Shown in pieces: positions 42,712 to 54,584 of a stretch of 64,000 nt of DNA. The stretch comes from Coriaria nepalensis (Eukaryota > Streptophyta > Magnoliopsida > Cucurbitales > Coriariaceae): NCBI GenBank assembly GCA_027186245.1, contig CP114489.1:937501-1001500 (forward strand), in the 5' to 3' direction. Position 1 is the first letter of the stretch; each line of letters starts with the position of its first letter. Both the position numbers and the translations under genes were made by a program. The notes below the pieces were generated by a model that did not search any database, was not told the DNA's origin, and saw only the letters and a list, made by a program, of their open reading frames with translations.

Positions 42712-45429
42712 TTAAAACTTCTTGAAGAAGGAAAGAATATTGCCTTGTTTAGGATCCTTTGAATTTCCCGCTTTCTTGGTTCCAGCTTTACCTGTTGGAT
42801 TCGAATTAATGTTTCCTTGAGCTGGAGGCTTCTTAGCTGCTGCTGGGGGTCTGGATTTTGTAAGAAAACATCAAGAGCTTGTTAATAAAGAGGCCTTAAA
42901 ATGTTCAATTAGAGAGTTACCATAGAGAATTGAGAACAGGGAGCATAGAACATTATGTCTTGTAAGATAATAAGAACAGAATCTAACCTGGTGACGTTAG
43001 TGTTGACTGTATTGTGGTCTCCTTTCTTTATTACACAGGCATTATCCTTATTCATGTCTTCACCCTCCCAAACTACTTCAGTTACTGGAAAACAAAAATA
43101 AAACGCACATTAGTTAGAAAAGAAGAGGTAGAGCATACAGGGTCTCATTGTAATAACTCTGTTTGATACGGTTCAACCTCAAAACGTATCCCTATTTAGT
43201 TCATCAAGCTAATGCAAGACTGTACCTTCTCTCCCACGCTCATCAATCCGTGTTTTCAACACTTTCCTCCTTTTTGGTGAAGTTGGAGCAGCACTGATTG
43301 GTTTACTATCGTTTGATGAAGTTGGGGCAGTACTGGTTGGTTTACTATCCTTTTTTGGTGAAGTTGGAGCAGGACTGTCTTCTTTTGAAGCTTGGTTAGA
43401 TTCTTTGTCGATCACTATTTCTTCTTTATCATCCATCTGGTTAGAGTTCTCATGAGCCTTCTTTGAAACCAAGGGTTTAGCATTTCCATTTGGATCTTGG
43501 CATGATTTTCCTTGTGGATTATTTGGTGAACCTAAATTTACTGCATCTTGAAATTCATCATCATCTGAGAAATCAAAGACAACCCTCCTCTTTTTACTGC
43601 CCTCTCCATTGGAGGCTCTCTTAAAATTGACAGTTTGACCATCATCATCACTGCTGACACTTTCTATAACTTCCCGGGCCAAAATTTGAACCTCAGCACT
43701 AGATACTAATAAGAAAAAAAAAATCAAGATCAAGCAAAAAATTCAGTAAGGAATCGGGAAAAAACAAGAGAGAGAGATCTCAAAGTTGAAACATGAGGTA
43801 ATTTCACCCAGAACCAACCAGTAGGATCTGGAATGGCATTTTTAACTTCTGCTGTTACTGAATCGGGTTTTAGCTTGGAGCTAGCACGGCCCCATAAATT
43901 TGCCAATGAACCTCCAGTACCGCAAGAACTTTTATCAGTTTGGACGTTCTTTTTACTAACAGGCAAGGAAGGAGCTTTTTCTTTGTCTCCAAGAGGCTTG
44001 CTTGCCTGACAGTGAGTTCCTGGGCCATCATTTTCTATTTTAACTTCCTTTTTCACCATCATTGTGGACAGTGGACCAGCATTTTGACCCGATTTTTCCA
44101 CCTTAATTTCCTTAGGTTGTGGAATGGACATATTTTGATGCCCAGAATCACTCTTGGATGCCATAGCTTTGGGCTGTGCTGCAATGTTCATAGATACTCC
44201 CTCTGCATTGCGCTTGATGAAGGAGTTGGAAATCCCACTGAACCTGGAGCATAATAATGGTTATCAAAGAAGATGAGACTTAAGAGAAGAGGAGGAGGAG
44301 GGGGGGGGGGGGGGGGGGAACAGGAAATCTAGAAGGATCATATATGCTGCCTGTCTGTCTCTCCCCTGTTTGGAGAAAGTAGATAGGTTAAACATGACTT
44401 AAAACAAAGAAGGCACTAGACCTGTTATCTCGCAGGCAATTCTCAACTGTGGATGGCTGCTTGAAGAGCTCTTCGGCTTGTACAAATTCAGTATTCCATA
44501 GTGCAGTTGAATCCTTTGGGATACAATCTTGTACACTATAAACATGAACTGAACAATTTCCGCTAAAATCCTGTTTTGCTTCTGCATAAGGGAAAAACAC
44601 ACACACTCATACATAAGTAATAAAAAGCATGTCCTCTATCCTTTGACGAACCAGCAGCATCTAGAATGAAAGATGACCTGAAAGCTTCAGCCTAGAAACA
44701 AGCCTTATGTGGTAACTGGAAGGATTAGTCTTCAACCAGCCGGACAAGACATATACCACTTGCAACTCGCTTCTATGCTTTTCAATAAACTCTTGAAGCA
44801 ACCTAGATGGCAATGTTAAACTATTAGAAATATGCAAACTGCAGGCTACTAGTCTACAAGCGTATGCTCTTGTGGCGGGAAAAATCTTACGTCTTTGCAG
44901 CATTTGATGATACCATATAATTGCGACTTAACCACTTGTAGGAAACCTGAGTAAGCATGTCAAAATGACACAAATTTTCAATACCCATAGTGATTACAAT
45001 TTCCTACCAACAATGAAACATTAGTTTCCAATCTATCATCAGCAAGCTTAGAATTTTATAGAAAATATTCTTACTAATCCTACTCCTCTAGCTCAATCCA
45101 CGTTAGTAAATACTGCAACTTCTCCCAGGCAAATAGATTAGGTATTAATTAGCAACCTCAGCGAAAAATGTCATGATATATCGGTTACCATACGAATCTC
45201 CTTCCAACCATCCATAATTTTTTTTTAATTAAAAAATTAAAAAAGAAAAATAAATAAATAAAAGCGAAAGGAATCTCAACTCAAAGAATCGAAAGAAAAA
45301 TCCATTCGAATTCCGATGGGATTTCAGAGCAAAATCGAAGGAGAGATGAAGTGAAACTACCACTTGGAGCTTCTCAGAGACGAGGATTTCGATATCTTGA
45401 TGAATGCTTGTGGATTCAATTTGAGCCAT
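42712..45429 (-). CDS. POLD3: DNA polymerase delta subunit 3
   Basis: POLD3 is the accessory subunit of replicative DNA polymerase delta. Eight exons: 45361-45429, 44891-44946, 44678-44802, 44422-44581, 43819-44243, 43226-43705, 42988-43084 and 42712-42850, giving 516 residues. The N-terminal part, DKLQ-like SEKLQVVSYKWLSRNYMVSSNAAKTLLQEF and VVYVLSGWLK, is the conserved domain that binds the small subunit. The middle is long, charged and low in order, with SKKRRVVFDFSDDDEF. The end KQGNILSFFKKF is a PIP box (Q-x2-I-x2-FF) for PCNA. All phases agree. It is followed in the same direction by gamma-glutamyl hydrolase, the same pair as in Arabidopsis At1g78650-78660. Confidence 0.93.
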
Positions 45430-46329
45430 TTCTTTGGCAAGGGGGAGCTTGTATCGCCCCTGTATCAGTACGAGCTGAAATCCGAAACAAGAAGGAGGTA
45501 TAACAGAAAAAGGAAAAGGATGTGAGGAAGAAGAAGACGAAATCGGTAATTTTCCCTCCCTGCGCACGCTCTTTCCCGCCACTTTTCTTTTTTCGGGGTT
45601 TTTTCACTTCTCCCCTCTGAACTAATGGATATATTCGAGCCCTTATGTGGGGTCCGCTGTTCGTGTGCCACGTGTCTAATTATTTACTTTTATTTTTTCC
45701 TTATTTTTTCTTTATTATTTTTCCTTATTGGTCAATATATAATATATACGATATATATAATAAGAAATTTGAATCATATTATTACTTTAATATTATTTTA
45801 TTAAATCTAAACAAAAGAAATATATTATATTATCATTAATTATGTCATATATATCATATATTCACTAAAAAATTATTAATATATTAATATTTAACCTTAA
45901 TTTTTCAGAAAATAAGACTGACTTGGCATATGAAGCACTAAATTTTGCCTTATTTTTTTTTACAGTAATTTCATATTATAAATAACGTAAACTTCTTATA
46001 ATATAATTTTATTTATCTAAATCATATTTATAGAGCAATACAAATTAATAGTAGATATAATAACAAGTTTTTGGCAAAAAAGAAGAAGATAATAAAAGTG
46101 GGAATCCCTGTCTTGACATAATTTATTTATATACACTTTCCATTTCTTTTCACCATTCTTCATACAGCAACAATGCAAGGCTTACACTTTATGAAATCAC
46201 AGGCTTGAAGGTAATGTGAAAATGTAAACTTCATCGAATCCCCTCCTGCACCGGCAAGTCAAATATCTAGGTTGATACATAAATTTATATACTGGGCGAA
46301 GACGAAAAGGACTGGAAAGAGTTTCGATT
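45430..46329. other. Intergenic, AT-rich
   Basis: The 200 bases after 45430 are the POLD3 leader and promoter. From 45680 to 46080 the DNA is almost only A and T, with short TATATA runs. No gene is seen. Confidence 0.55.
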
Positions 46330-49300
46330 TTACCCCGCCTTCCCACAGTAAGTAGGTTTGTAATTGTAGATGAGATTGTCGAGGATCTTCTCTGTAGAGG
46401 GTCTGTTTAATGACTTCCTCGCCTCACTGCAACACAGATGAATTTTACTGGTTTTAAATTTCCATCACAGAAAGAAAAAGGCCCAGAAAAAGTTTATACC
46501 AGATACAGATACAGTTTCAGTTAAGATGCTGCTTATTAGGCAATGAGAATGTGCTATTTCTTTATTGCATAAATCCCAACAAGTAATGGAGCACCCTGTC
46601 AGGGGGGAGGAGTACAGACAAGTTAATAAGTTGAGGATTTATTAAAAAAAAAATCCTAACCTGACCAAATAGTTTGCAACATGTTGCGTCACTTGAACGG
46701 CATGCTCTGAGTGCGGAATCATTGGTAAGCCCCATTCAAAGGCATTTTTCTGCAACACATTATTAATAAGCCACAAAGCAAAATGGTTTCACCACCAGGT
46801 TCTCTTTGTAGAATAAGAATACGAGAATTGAGGGATGAGAGAAATTAATATAAATTCAAATATTTCCGCATGCCTTTTAGCAAGTCTGCAGAAACATTCT
46901 AGAAATTTAAAAGGAGATGTCTATATTCTATCAATTGTCCTCAATACCTCTGGATGCCACTGGAATGCAGTGACAGGATAATTATTTGCATGTGCTGTGG
47001 AGACATAAGCCTGTATTATAGACCAGAAATGGTGTTAGAAATTCAAGAGAAACATAAAAGATTGTATGAAAACTTAGCGCCATTGAAGCGTTTCTGGGTA
47101 CTATGAAAGAGAATATCGGAGACAATAAGACAAAAAAGAAAGCACCTTATTATCTCGATCAACACTAGTTGTCAAGACCCTGAAAAAACTAGATAGATAC
47201 TGATTTTCTTGGAATCTTTGTGGAGAGATACCATACTGCATAGAAACTGACAAACTTTAGAGAAAATAAAATATATTTTTTTCTCTAGGATATGTGCATG
47301 ACCAAGTTAGCAACAACTAAACTCTGCGTCTCAAGTACCTATAGAATATCAAACATCCAGAATATACCTCCATACAACCAAGGCCAACATTTCAAAGACA
47401 GGAACAACCAATATGTAAGATGCAAAACTGAAACTTTTACAGGCCCTAGCTCAAAAGGATCCCCAAAATGCATTTTGCTTATCCATAACATGGAATTCCC
47501 ATGGTTCAATTATGTGTCTCACGGTCACTATATACGGCGCTGACCCAACCCTCAGATAAAACATGATTAACCATAATAAAGGGAAAAAAAAAATACTAAT
47601 CACAATGTGTAGAAAATATATAATCCAAAACAGCAACGAACCCTGAGAACATTTGGAAAAGCATTTTGAGACAAAGGAATTGAAAACTAACGCGATGGCG
47701 TTGCATGACAAGGCAATCTGTGCTCAACCGTGTCAGCAAATCTGACGGAAATCTGCAAAAGTATATCGATTAGAAACAAGGCTCCTTATCATATCCAATA
47801 CCGAAAAAACTTCAAGCACAGATAGATATAATAAAGAAAATGTACAAGTGTGACTCATGCCTTTGAAAGACAGTTCCTTCAATGTTTACGTTGTCCACAA
47901 ATTGGAGACTAGATGCCATATTCCAAGCATCAGTTGACTCCAGAATGTTCTTGTCCTATTATCAAGGACAAATATATCATTTCGAAAGTTCAAAAATAAA
48001 TAAATCAAGAGACTTTTCTAAAGGAAGGGATGCTAAATTAACCGATTTCCATCCCCAAAACCATGATTTTGATAGCTCAAAGAAGATAAATACGATGTCA
48101 TATACTCATTAGAGGTGGGTGACATTCTTTCTTGCACAGTTTTGATTAAGTTGCAAAGTTGACACCTCATTAACATGTATTTTGCAAATTGAGTCATTGT
48201 CAATGTATTGCAATCAAGAAAATTTCCTCATCCTCCAAGTCAGAAGTAATCAATCGTACACATTTATAGGTGCGAAGAGGGTAAAACAAGTAAAAAGAAT
48301 GAAATGCCTTTTGAAGAAGCATAGAATTGCATTTGCAAGGAAACAAACTTTTTTAGAGGAAATATATTACCTTGCTGATCATCATGGATATGAGTTCAAA
48401 ACCCAAGCAGATGGCATACAAAGGGAAACGATCCCCAGCATCATTTCGCTTCAGAATTTGCTGCAGATGCAGATATACATAGTTCAGTACAAGTGGTAGA
48501 AAAAAGTAATTAAGCATTTCTTTCTGATACAGGAAGCCTTGAAACTTCAAGTCCAGGGACTGGTTAGTGATTAGCATAGAAAAGAGTGTGACAAGTGGGA
48601 TTGGCTAATTCAGAATAGTTCAAAACCAAGAACAGTGCGATTGGCTAATAACACTAATCACTTTGTCATCTAACGCTGTCGTCTGGAAAACGCAAACTAC
48701 TCTAATCACTAATAATCACACTGGAAAAGCCATTATAAGCACATCATCTGAGATTGCAACACTTTTCCAGGACTAACAAATACCTTTAAAATTTTCTCAG
48801 CCACGGAATAGTACAATCCACTTTTTGCCCAACCTCCAGTGAAGATCACCCCATTCACCAGTTTGAGCTTCTGGAACAAAGCTGGATATTCTCAGTATAT
48901 GAAAAATGTGATCAAATTCTACTAGTACTACAAGATCAAATGACTCCTTCAGATTTTATCATTACCTCGAAAAGAATCTCCGGCGGTTCGTTGTAAATAA
49001 GAGGAATAACACGAGCACCAGCCGATTCAACAAACTTAACATAAGATGCAGCGATATAGGATGCGCTAGTCACATTGCTGAGTCTACCGGAAGCACCATC
49101 GCCGGGATGACTAAGAATTCCGATCACCGGCCGGTAGTTCAGCGCAGGGTTCAAGGAAGGACACGTCGGTTCTAAACTCGGCGAGTCAAGGTCAAGCTCA
49201 GACGGCATGAGTATATTGACAGATTCCACAGCCTGGACGATGATAAGGGGATTGGAGAAGGATAATAGCAGAGCTATCACAAAGTAGTTGAGAAGAAAAA

Positions 49301-49544
49301 ATGAAGACGAAGATGAATAAGAACAGCAGGAACTACTTGATGACGTGCGAGAAGAAAGGTCGCTGTCTGAATATTCAGAAGAGATAGGATTAGAATCAAC
49401 GCCGACGATTCGCATTTGAAGAGAGGAATCGAATAAGGTAGCGGGGAGTTTAAGCAGGCGAAAAAGACAGAGAAGGAGGGGGAGAAGCAGGTCAGAGGGA
49501 GATCTAGTACTGCAACTATTAGAGATGGAGATGCCGTCGGGCAT
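46330..49544 (-). CDS. GGH: Gamma-glutamyl hydrolase (folate polyglutamate)
   Basis: This enzyme shortens the polyglutamate tail of folates, in plants mainly in the vacuole. Nine exons: 48966-49544, 48784-48870, 48371-48460, 47861-47955, 47692-47752, 47146-47235, 46948-47010, 46661-46749 and 46330-46426, giving 416 residues. The class I amidotransferase-like domain starts at RPVIGILSHPGDGASGR and shows GVIFTGGWAKSG, the nucleophile Cys in YAICLGFELI, and the catalytic His in AFQWHPEKNAFEWG. The first 100 residues include a Ser-rich run and a hydrophobic segment (FFLLNYFVIALLLSF), longer than the Arabidopsis proteins; a later start at MRIVGVDSN is possible. The intron after exon 4 has a GC donor (AAAG then GCATGAG). 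The frame is otherwise clean. Confidence 0.93.
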
Positions 49545-50068
49545 GGCGCAAAATCACCGGTGGTCGGAGATAGAAAAAACCAGGGCTCGGGGGGGTGATG
49601 ATGACGTCTCGTTGCCTTGGTTTGGTACGAAATGGGCGAGCGAAACAGGGAATTAATCGGAGGGAAGGGAAGGGACGACAAATACGACAAACGGGTCGCC
49701 AACAGACATGATAATACGCAAGAGTTTCACATTCTTTTATTTTCTGCGGCTCACGGCCATGAAGATGACGTGGCGGGCCCACCCTTCTGACTAATAATTT
49801 TAATTTTTACTGTTTGTTTGGTCCGACCTTTTTATTTTGGGCCAGATTGGAGTAATACGATTCAGTCCCTACTATTGGTGAATGGTCTGGGCCAGATACT
49901 TCTGATTGGGCTTTTGGACTCATAATAATATCTCTGCTACCAACTGCAGTAGACCATGAGTTATGACCCATTTGGCCCTTTCTCGTTCACTTTGGATTTT
50001 TCTGCTGCAGTGCAGAATGCAGCTCTAAAACCCAAAACCCTGGAATTCTTTCACAACAAGCTCTGTCA
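49545..50068. promoter_or_regulatory. Shared divergent promoter region with site II motifs
   Basis: The 524 bases between gamma-glutamyl hydrolase (leftward) and the Cys-motif protein gene (rightward). It holds several GGGCC/GGCCC motifs: near 49773, 49839, 49891 and 49972, the TGGGCY type bound by TCP factors in plant housekeeping promoters. No clear TATA box is seen on either side. A bidirectional promoter is inferred. Confidence 0.6.
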
Positions 50069-51618
50069 ATGTCCGTCTTCAAAGCCCTTTCCTACCATTT
50101 TCACACGCTCTTCAAGCTTCAGAATCCTCGTTACAGCTACGATGTAATCCGTCCTCTCAAACCGTCCTTCCTACCCTCCATTTTCGATAGAACACTAACT
50201 TTCTCAACGCCGATCGAGGAGGTCAGAATCCAACCCGACGAGAAGGAGAAGAATCCATTGCACATTTTGTTCAAAGAAGCTGTAGGAGTAACCGAATCGG
50301 TAGAGTACAAGGAAAGCCAAACTTCGGATGATAGCAACGAGTCGATAAGGAGGCTGAGGAAGTTGGAGAGGACGGTAAGGAAGCTGAGAGCGAATTCGAT
50401 AGATGAAGACAGCGCGAAGAGTAAGGATAAAAGGAAAGATTTGAAGGAAGATAAGCCGAAAAGCTTCTCTTCTTTGTTTGTTGAGCAGAAGACGAACAAT
50501 CAAATTTTCAAGCCGAGGACCGGAGAGGATCCTTCTAGAAAGCTTTCTACGGCTATGGAAGTGAAAGAAGTGAAGGAAAATGATCCGCAAAGCTTGTCTT
50601 TATTGTTCACGAATCAGAAGAAGAAGACAGAAAAATTGAATGTGAGAAGCAGAGAGGATCCTTTAGTATGTAAAGAGCTTTCTCCAACTATGGAAGGTTT
50701 TATGATTCACTTGTATAAGGAAGGGTATTTTAAAAATGCGAATTTTTTGCGTGGTAATAAGTTGGATTTTAGTTGCTTTGAGAATCGTTTTGGCAGAGAT
50801 TACATCAAGCATGCTGCGGAGCAGTTTGGCAAAATCAACCAAAATATTGTAAAGTAAGGAGTTAATTTGTTTAGTTTCATTAAAGTATACCCTTTATGCT
50901 TTCTTTCTCTGTTTTCATGTTCAAAATTGGTGGCTTTTGCTCTGTTCTAGTAGCAACTGAATTGAACATAGATTATATAAATCTTTCTGGTTTTTTCTCA
51001 AGAATATGTCTAGCCTTTTTTCTCATTTGACTAACCAAAAGCTAGTCTTAGCCTAGAGCCTAGAACTCAGAAATGCTGATTGAAAATCAAAGCTTAGTCC
51101 TGAATCTTTTTGGCCCTTGTGTATTGTAACTCACAAGAATTACCAATCACTCAAATGATTTAATCTGATCTTTCTTGGACTTGTAGATGGCTATCTGCAA
51201 GTGATTTGAAGAAAGTTGCCCTCTTTGGCTGCTCTTCAACCATGAGAAAGAATGTCTTTCCAGCCAAAATACTCCGAAAATTTTTTGAAATCCAAGAAGA
51301 CACTGTAAGCCAGAGTGATCCTTCCCTGCTTACATGTTATGAGCTTATATGTACATATCCATATATTGAACTCGTTACTTCTTCATTTTCTCATTTCAGG
51401 TCTGTAGTAGATGTGTACTAAAAGAATCATGCAAGTATGTGAATCAGAGTGTTTGGAGGGGTAACGTGAAGAATCCGACATTGCACAATGTGATGAATGT
51501 TGTTACCCCATATGCTCTTGAATATGTATCGCCAACGCTCGTGGTTCCGGACGAGGTAAAGGATTCTGCTAATCGAATAATTGAAGAGGCCTTGAAACTA
51601 AGTAAAACTGTTTCATGA
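50069..51618 (+). CDS. Uncharacterised plant protein with C-terminal CxxC-x5-C motif
   Basis: Three exons, 50069-50853, 51187-51304 and 51400-51618, give 373 residues. The N-terminal 35 residues are basic and hydroxylated, like an organelle presequence. The middle is charged and low in complexity, with a twice-used pattern SLSLLFTNQKKK / SFSSLFVEQKTN. The conserved part is C-terminal: EGFMIHLYKEGYFKNANFL, CFENRFGRDYIKHAAEQFG, KWLSASDLKKVALFGCSS and then VCSRCVLKESCKYVNQSVW, four Cys that could hold a metal or Fe-S cluster. I recall relatives in other plants but no established function. The splice phases agree, and the ATG is the first in frame. Confidence 0.85.
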
Positions 51619-52640
51619 GGGTAGTTAGTTCTATTTCAGGGAATACAGATCCTTGCATTGTCTTCTAAAACCACTGTGATTCAGAGAATATATTATACAA
51701 TATCACAATCCATTATTTGTCTTTATTATGATTTTAAACTAATTTCTCTTTTCAAAGTGCATCTTAAGTCTAATGCCTAAAGCCATGTAAGTTCTTAAAA
51801 GCATGTAGTCATCATCATCTATTTCATTTCCGATACTTTTAGAATCGGCTACACGAACATGCGGACTTTTCACATATCGTCGCATAATGAAGTTCATTTT
51901 CGGTTATAAACTGTGTAAAAGAAAATTCATGTTTAATTAGTTCTAATCATTATCATCATAAATCTAAACAACTTGCTTATGGGGCAGTGGCAGATTGGTA
52001 AAATCGGCAGGAAGAAATGGCTCAGCTGTATAACCTGTATTGTGTTCCGTTACAGCTCAAACCCACGCCTATTTCATAAGCGTCAACGAAAATTTCATGA
52101 GTTTATTTTTTTCTCTGCGTTCTGGATTATCGTTCTCAATCTATGACCAGTTTCATTTTTCTCTAATCGAGATCTGATCGTAATCAGCGATCTACTTCTA
52201 TTGACGCAACTACCATTTGGTCCATTTCTTTTATAATTTTCTCTTCAAATCTAATATCCAAAGTCAAAATTCTTGCCTGAACGGCGTTGTTCGAACCGAG
52301 TCCTCGTCATTTATCGGAGCTCATCTCACAATTTGCCGGCGTTTAAGTGGCAGTCTTAAACCGTGTTTGATCTGAACAGAAGTTTCGGCTTCGAACTGTT
52401 TTTCACCAGCAAATTTCAGCTGAATCGACCGGCTTTTTTCCGCCACTAAAAAAAAAAAATTAACGCCGTCGTCGTTACTGTCACCTTCAATCGAGAGGGA
52501 AGCAAGAAACACTTACTTTCCAATCTACTTCTTCCTGCTTATCCTTTTCCAATACATTTTTAGTGAGAAACACTTAATCTACAGCTGAGTAAGAGAATTT
52601 ATGAGAAAAAGGGAGGGGGAGGGGGAGAGGGAGGAGGGAG
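51619..52640. other. Intergenic
   Basis: The 3' flank of the Cys-motif gene and about 500 bases of spacer. A purine-rich tract (GGGAGGGGGAGGGGGAGAGG) just before 52641 is the leader of the BZR1-like exon. No gene is seen. Confidence 0.5.
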
Positions 52641-52856
52641 ATGACGTCGGGGACGAGGCTTCCGACATGGAAGGAAAGGGAGAACAACAAGAAGAGGGAG
52701 CGGCGGAGGAAAGCTACAGCGGCGAAGATATTTACCGGTCTGAGAATGTACGGTAATTACAAACTCCCCAAGCACTGCGACAACAACGAGGGCCTCAAAG
52801 CTCTCTGCAACGAGGCCGTTTGGACCGTCGAGCCTGATGGTACCACCTACCGTAAG
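52641..52856 (+). CDS. BES1/BZR1-type DNA-binding exon, apparently orphaned
   Basis: The 72 codons match the first exon of the BES1/BZR1 brassinosteroid transcription factors: [40 protein letters not shown] and the end EPDGTTYRK, followed by a GT donor at 52857. This is the bHLH-like DNA-binding part. The second exon, normally starting GCKP and carrying the Ser-rich region, PEST segment and 14-3-3 site, is not found in the next 1.7 kb, where a receptor kinase gene in the other direction begins. Substitutions such as [17 protein letters not shown] differ from the usual [17 protein letters not shown]. It may be a truncated duplicate that makes at most a 90-residue peptide by reading into the intron. 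Confidence 0.75.
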
Positions 52857-54584
52857 GTACTCCTCCGATCGACTTCCGATCACAATGTATTATTATTTTT
52901 AATTTCCTTATTAATTTCTCCAAACAAAAGTTAATAGAAAAAATAAAAACGGAAGATTTTTTTTCTTTTTTTAATTTAATTGTCCGCTGTCAATACCGCT
53001 GCTGAATAACCTGGCTGGTGGTAAGAAAGCGTAGGTAGAGCTGCTTTCTGGCAGGAAGATAATAATCAGTAGGGCTGTTTATACTCTTACGCGTGACATG
53101 CTGATATTACACACAGAAACTTTTTGCTTCTGCTACTTTTAGGCTCTTTGTTACTCGTAGTCTAGTACCAGTCTTGGAATATCCTAGATCATACAGTGAG
53201 TAAATGTAAATGTTATATGGTTACGTAAAATCTTTCAAATTTTTCATGCATGATAATTGTTGAATTAGATTTAAGTGATTGGAATCGATTGTTTATTGTA
53301 TTAATGATTTTAGGAAAAACTTGATTTTAAAATGATTATTTGAAAGGGCATGTATTAAGGGGATAAATATATAAGAAACTAAATTTCATATTAGTTTTAA
53401 AGTAAAGTAATGTTTCATGATGTCTACATAAATTCTTAGTAAAGGTATGATTGTTTTAAGTATAGTGATCGTAAATGAATCGTATGATTAATGGGTGTAT
53501 TTATGCATATGGATTTAATTATGATATGAATGTGTTGTCTTATGGTTTTGCAAGTCGTTGGAATAACTGTAGTTATCATCAGTATTGATAGTCTTTGTGC
53601 ACTTTGATCTGTTATATATATGAGGTGTGCGAAGTTATATAGGAATTTTATTATTATAGTCGTATATGGTAGGATAGTATATAACTCTGACAACTTATGT
53701 TTGATAATGTGAATTGTTTGTGAGATTACATTATGATGTTTTACTTGCATTGGGGTATCGATTCATTTTTTTGAGTGCTTTTTTGGAGTATACGAGATTG
53801 TATATGCTATTAGTATAAATTCGTTATGGTTTATCATGTAGTTCATTTGTTTGATATAGGTGATGAGATTTTGCATGGGTATAATTATTGTTAGTATTAT
53901 ATTGTTGACTTAGTATGTGGATTTCCTTAATATGAAGTTGATATATTAGATTGAGACTTTAATAATTATTTATTTTCTAATTGTACATGTTTAAAATGAA
54001 AATTGTCCCGAAAACATAACTATTTAATATTTATTCATTGAGTTTCGACTCATCTTATTTATCATTAATTTTTCCCTTCTCTAGATCGTGCTTAGTTTGG
54101 CATCCGAATATCTTATTGGGAGTTGACACTTTTTGTTGATTACTCCTTGTCAGGTTATTATGAATTTTTTTTATACTTTTGTGGTCCACTTTTAAAATGT
54201 AAATAGGATTCGTGTAGACTAATAAGTTGCTCTATCGAACATATTCAGCTTATATAGAGATCTTAATAATTAATGAAATGTATTTCATATTATTTATTTT
54301 TTCAATTTTTATTATATATATATGTGTCGCTAAGTTAACAAAATGACACTCGGAGATTTATTGACCAAGAGATTTATCTATAAGACCACACGGCGGTTCG
54401 TGATAATATAAGATTGTCTTCAAGCTTTTTGACATACAATGACCCCTGTAAATACATCTGAAGTGGGACTGTATATGGTACAAGTGACATTCTGTTAATA
54501 TACGTTCTTAGGCGGATGCATATATAAAAATTTGAATTACATGAATCTCTAACCCTTGCTCTTCTTCATCAAAGGATTTAAGCT
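52857..54584. other. AT-rich spacer after the BZR1-like exon
   Basis: I searched for a BZR1 second exon and found none. The DNA is AT-rich with no long frame, except a 104-codon low-complexity Ile/His frame on the - strand that I do not accept as a gene. Confidence 0.55.

Noticed and set aside
49277..49702. Overlapping frames of 141 and 113 codons around the hydrolase start
   Set aside because: They overlap exon 1 of gamma-glutamyl hydrolase in other frames and show no conserved sequence.
51975..52065. Possible tRNA or snoRNA in GGGGCAGTGGCAGATTGGTAA
   Set aside because: No B box, no matching acceptor stem and no C/D or H/ACA boxes that I can place.
53436..53750. 104-codon Ile/His-rich frame on the - strand
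   Set aside because: Low-complexity translation of AT-rich spacer; no start context or homologue known.
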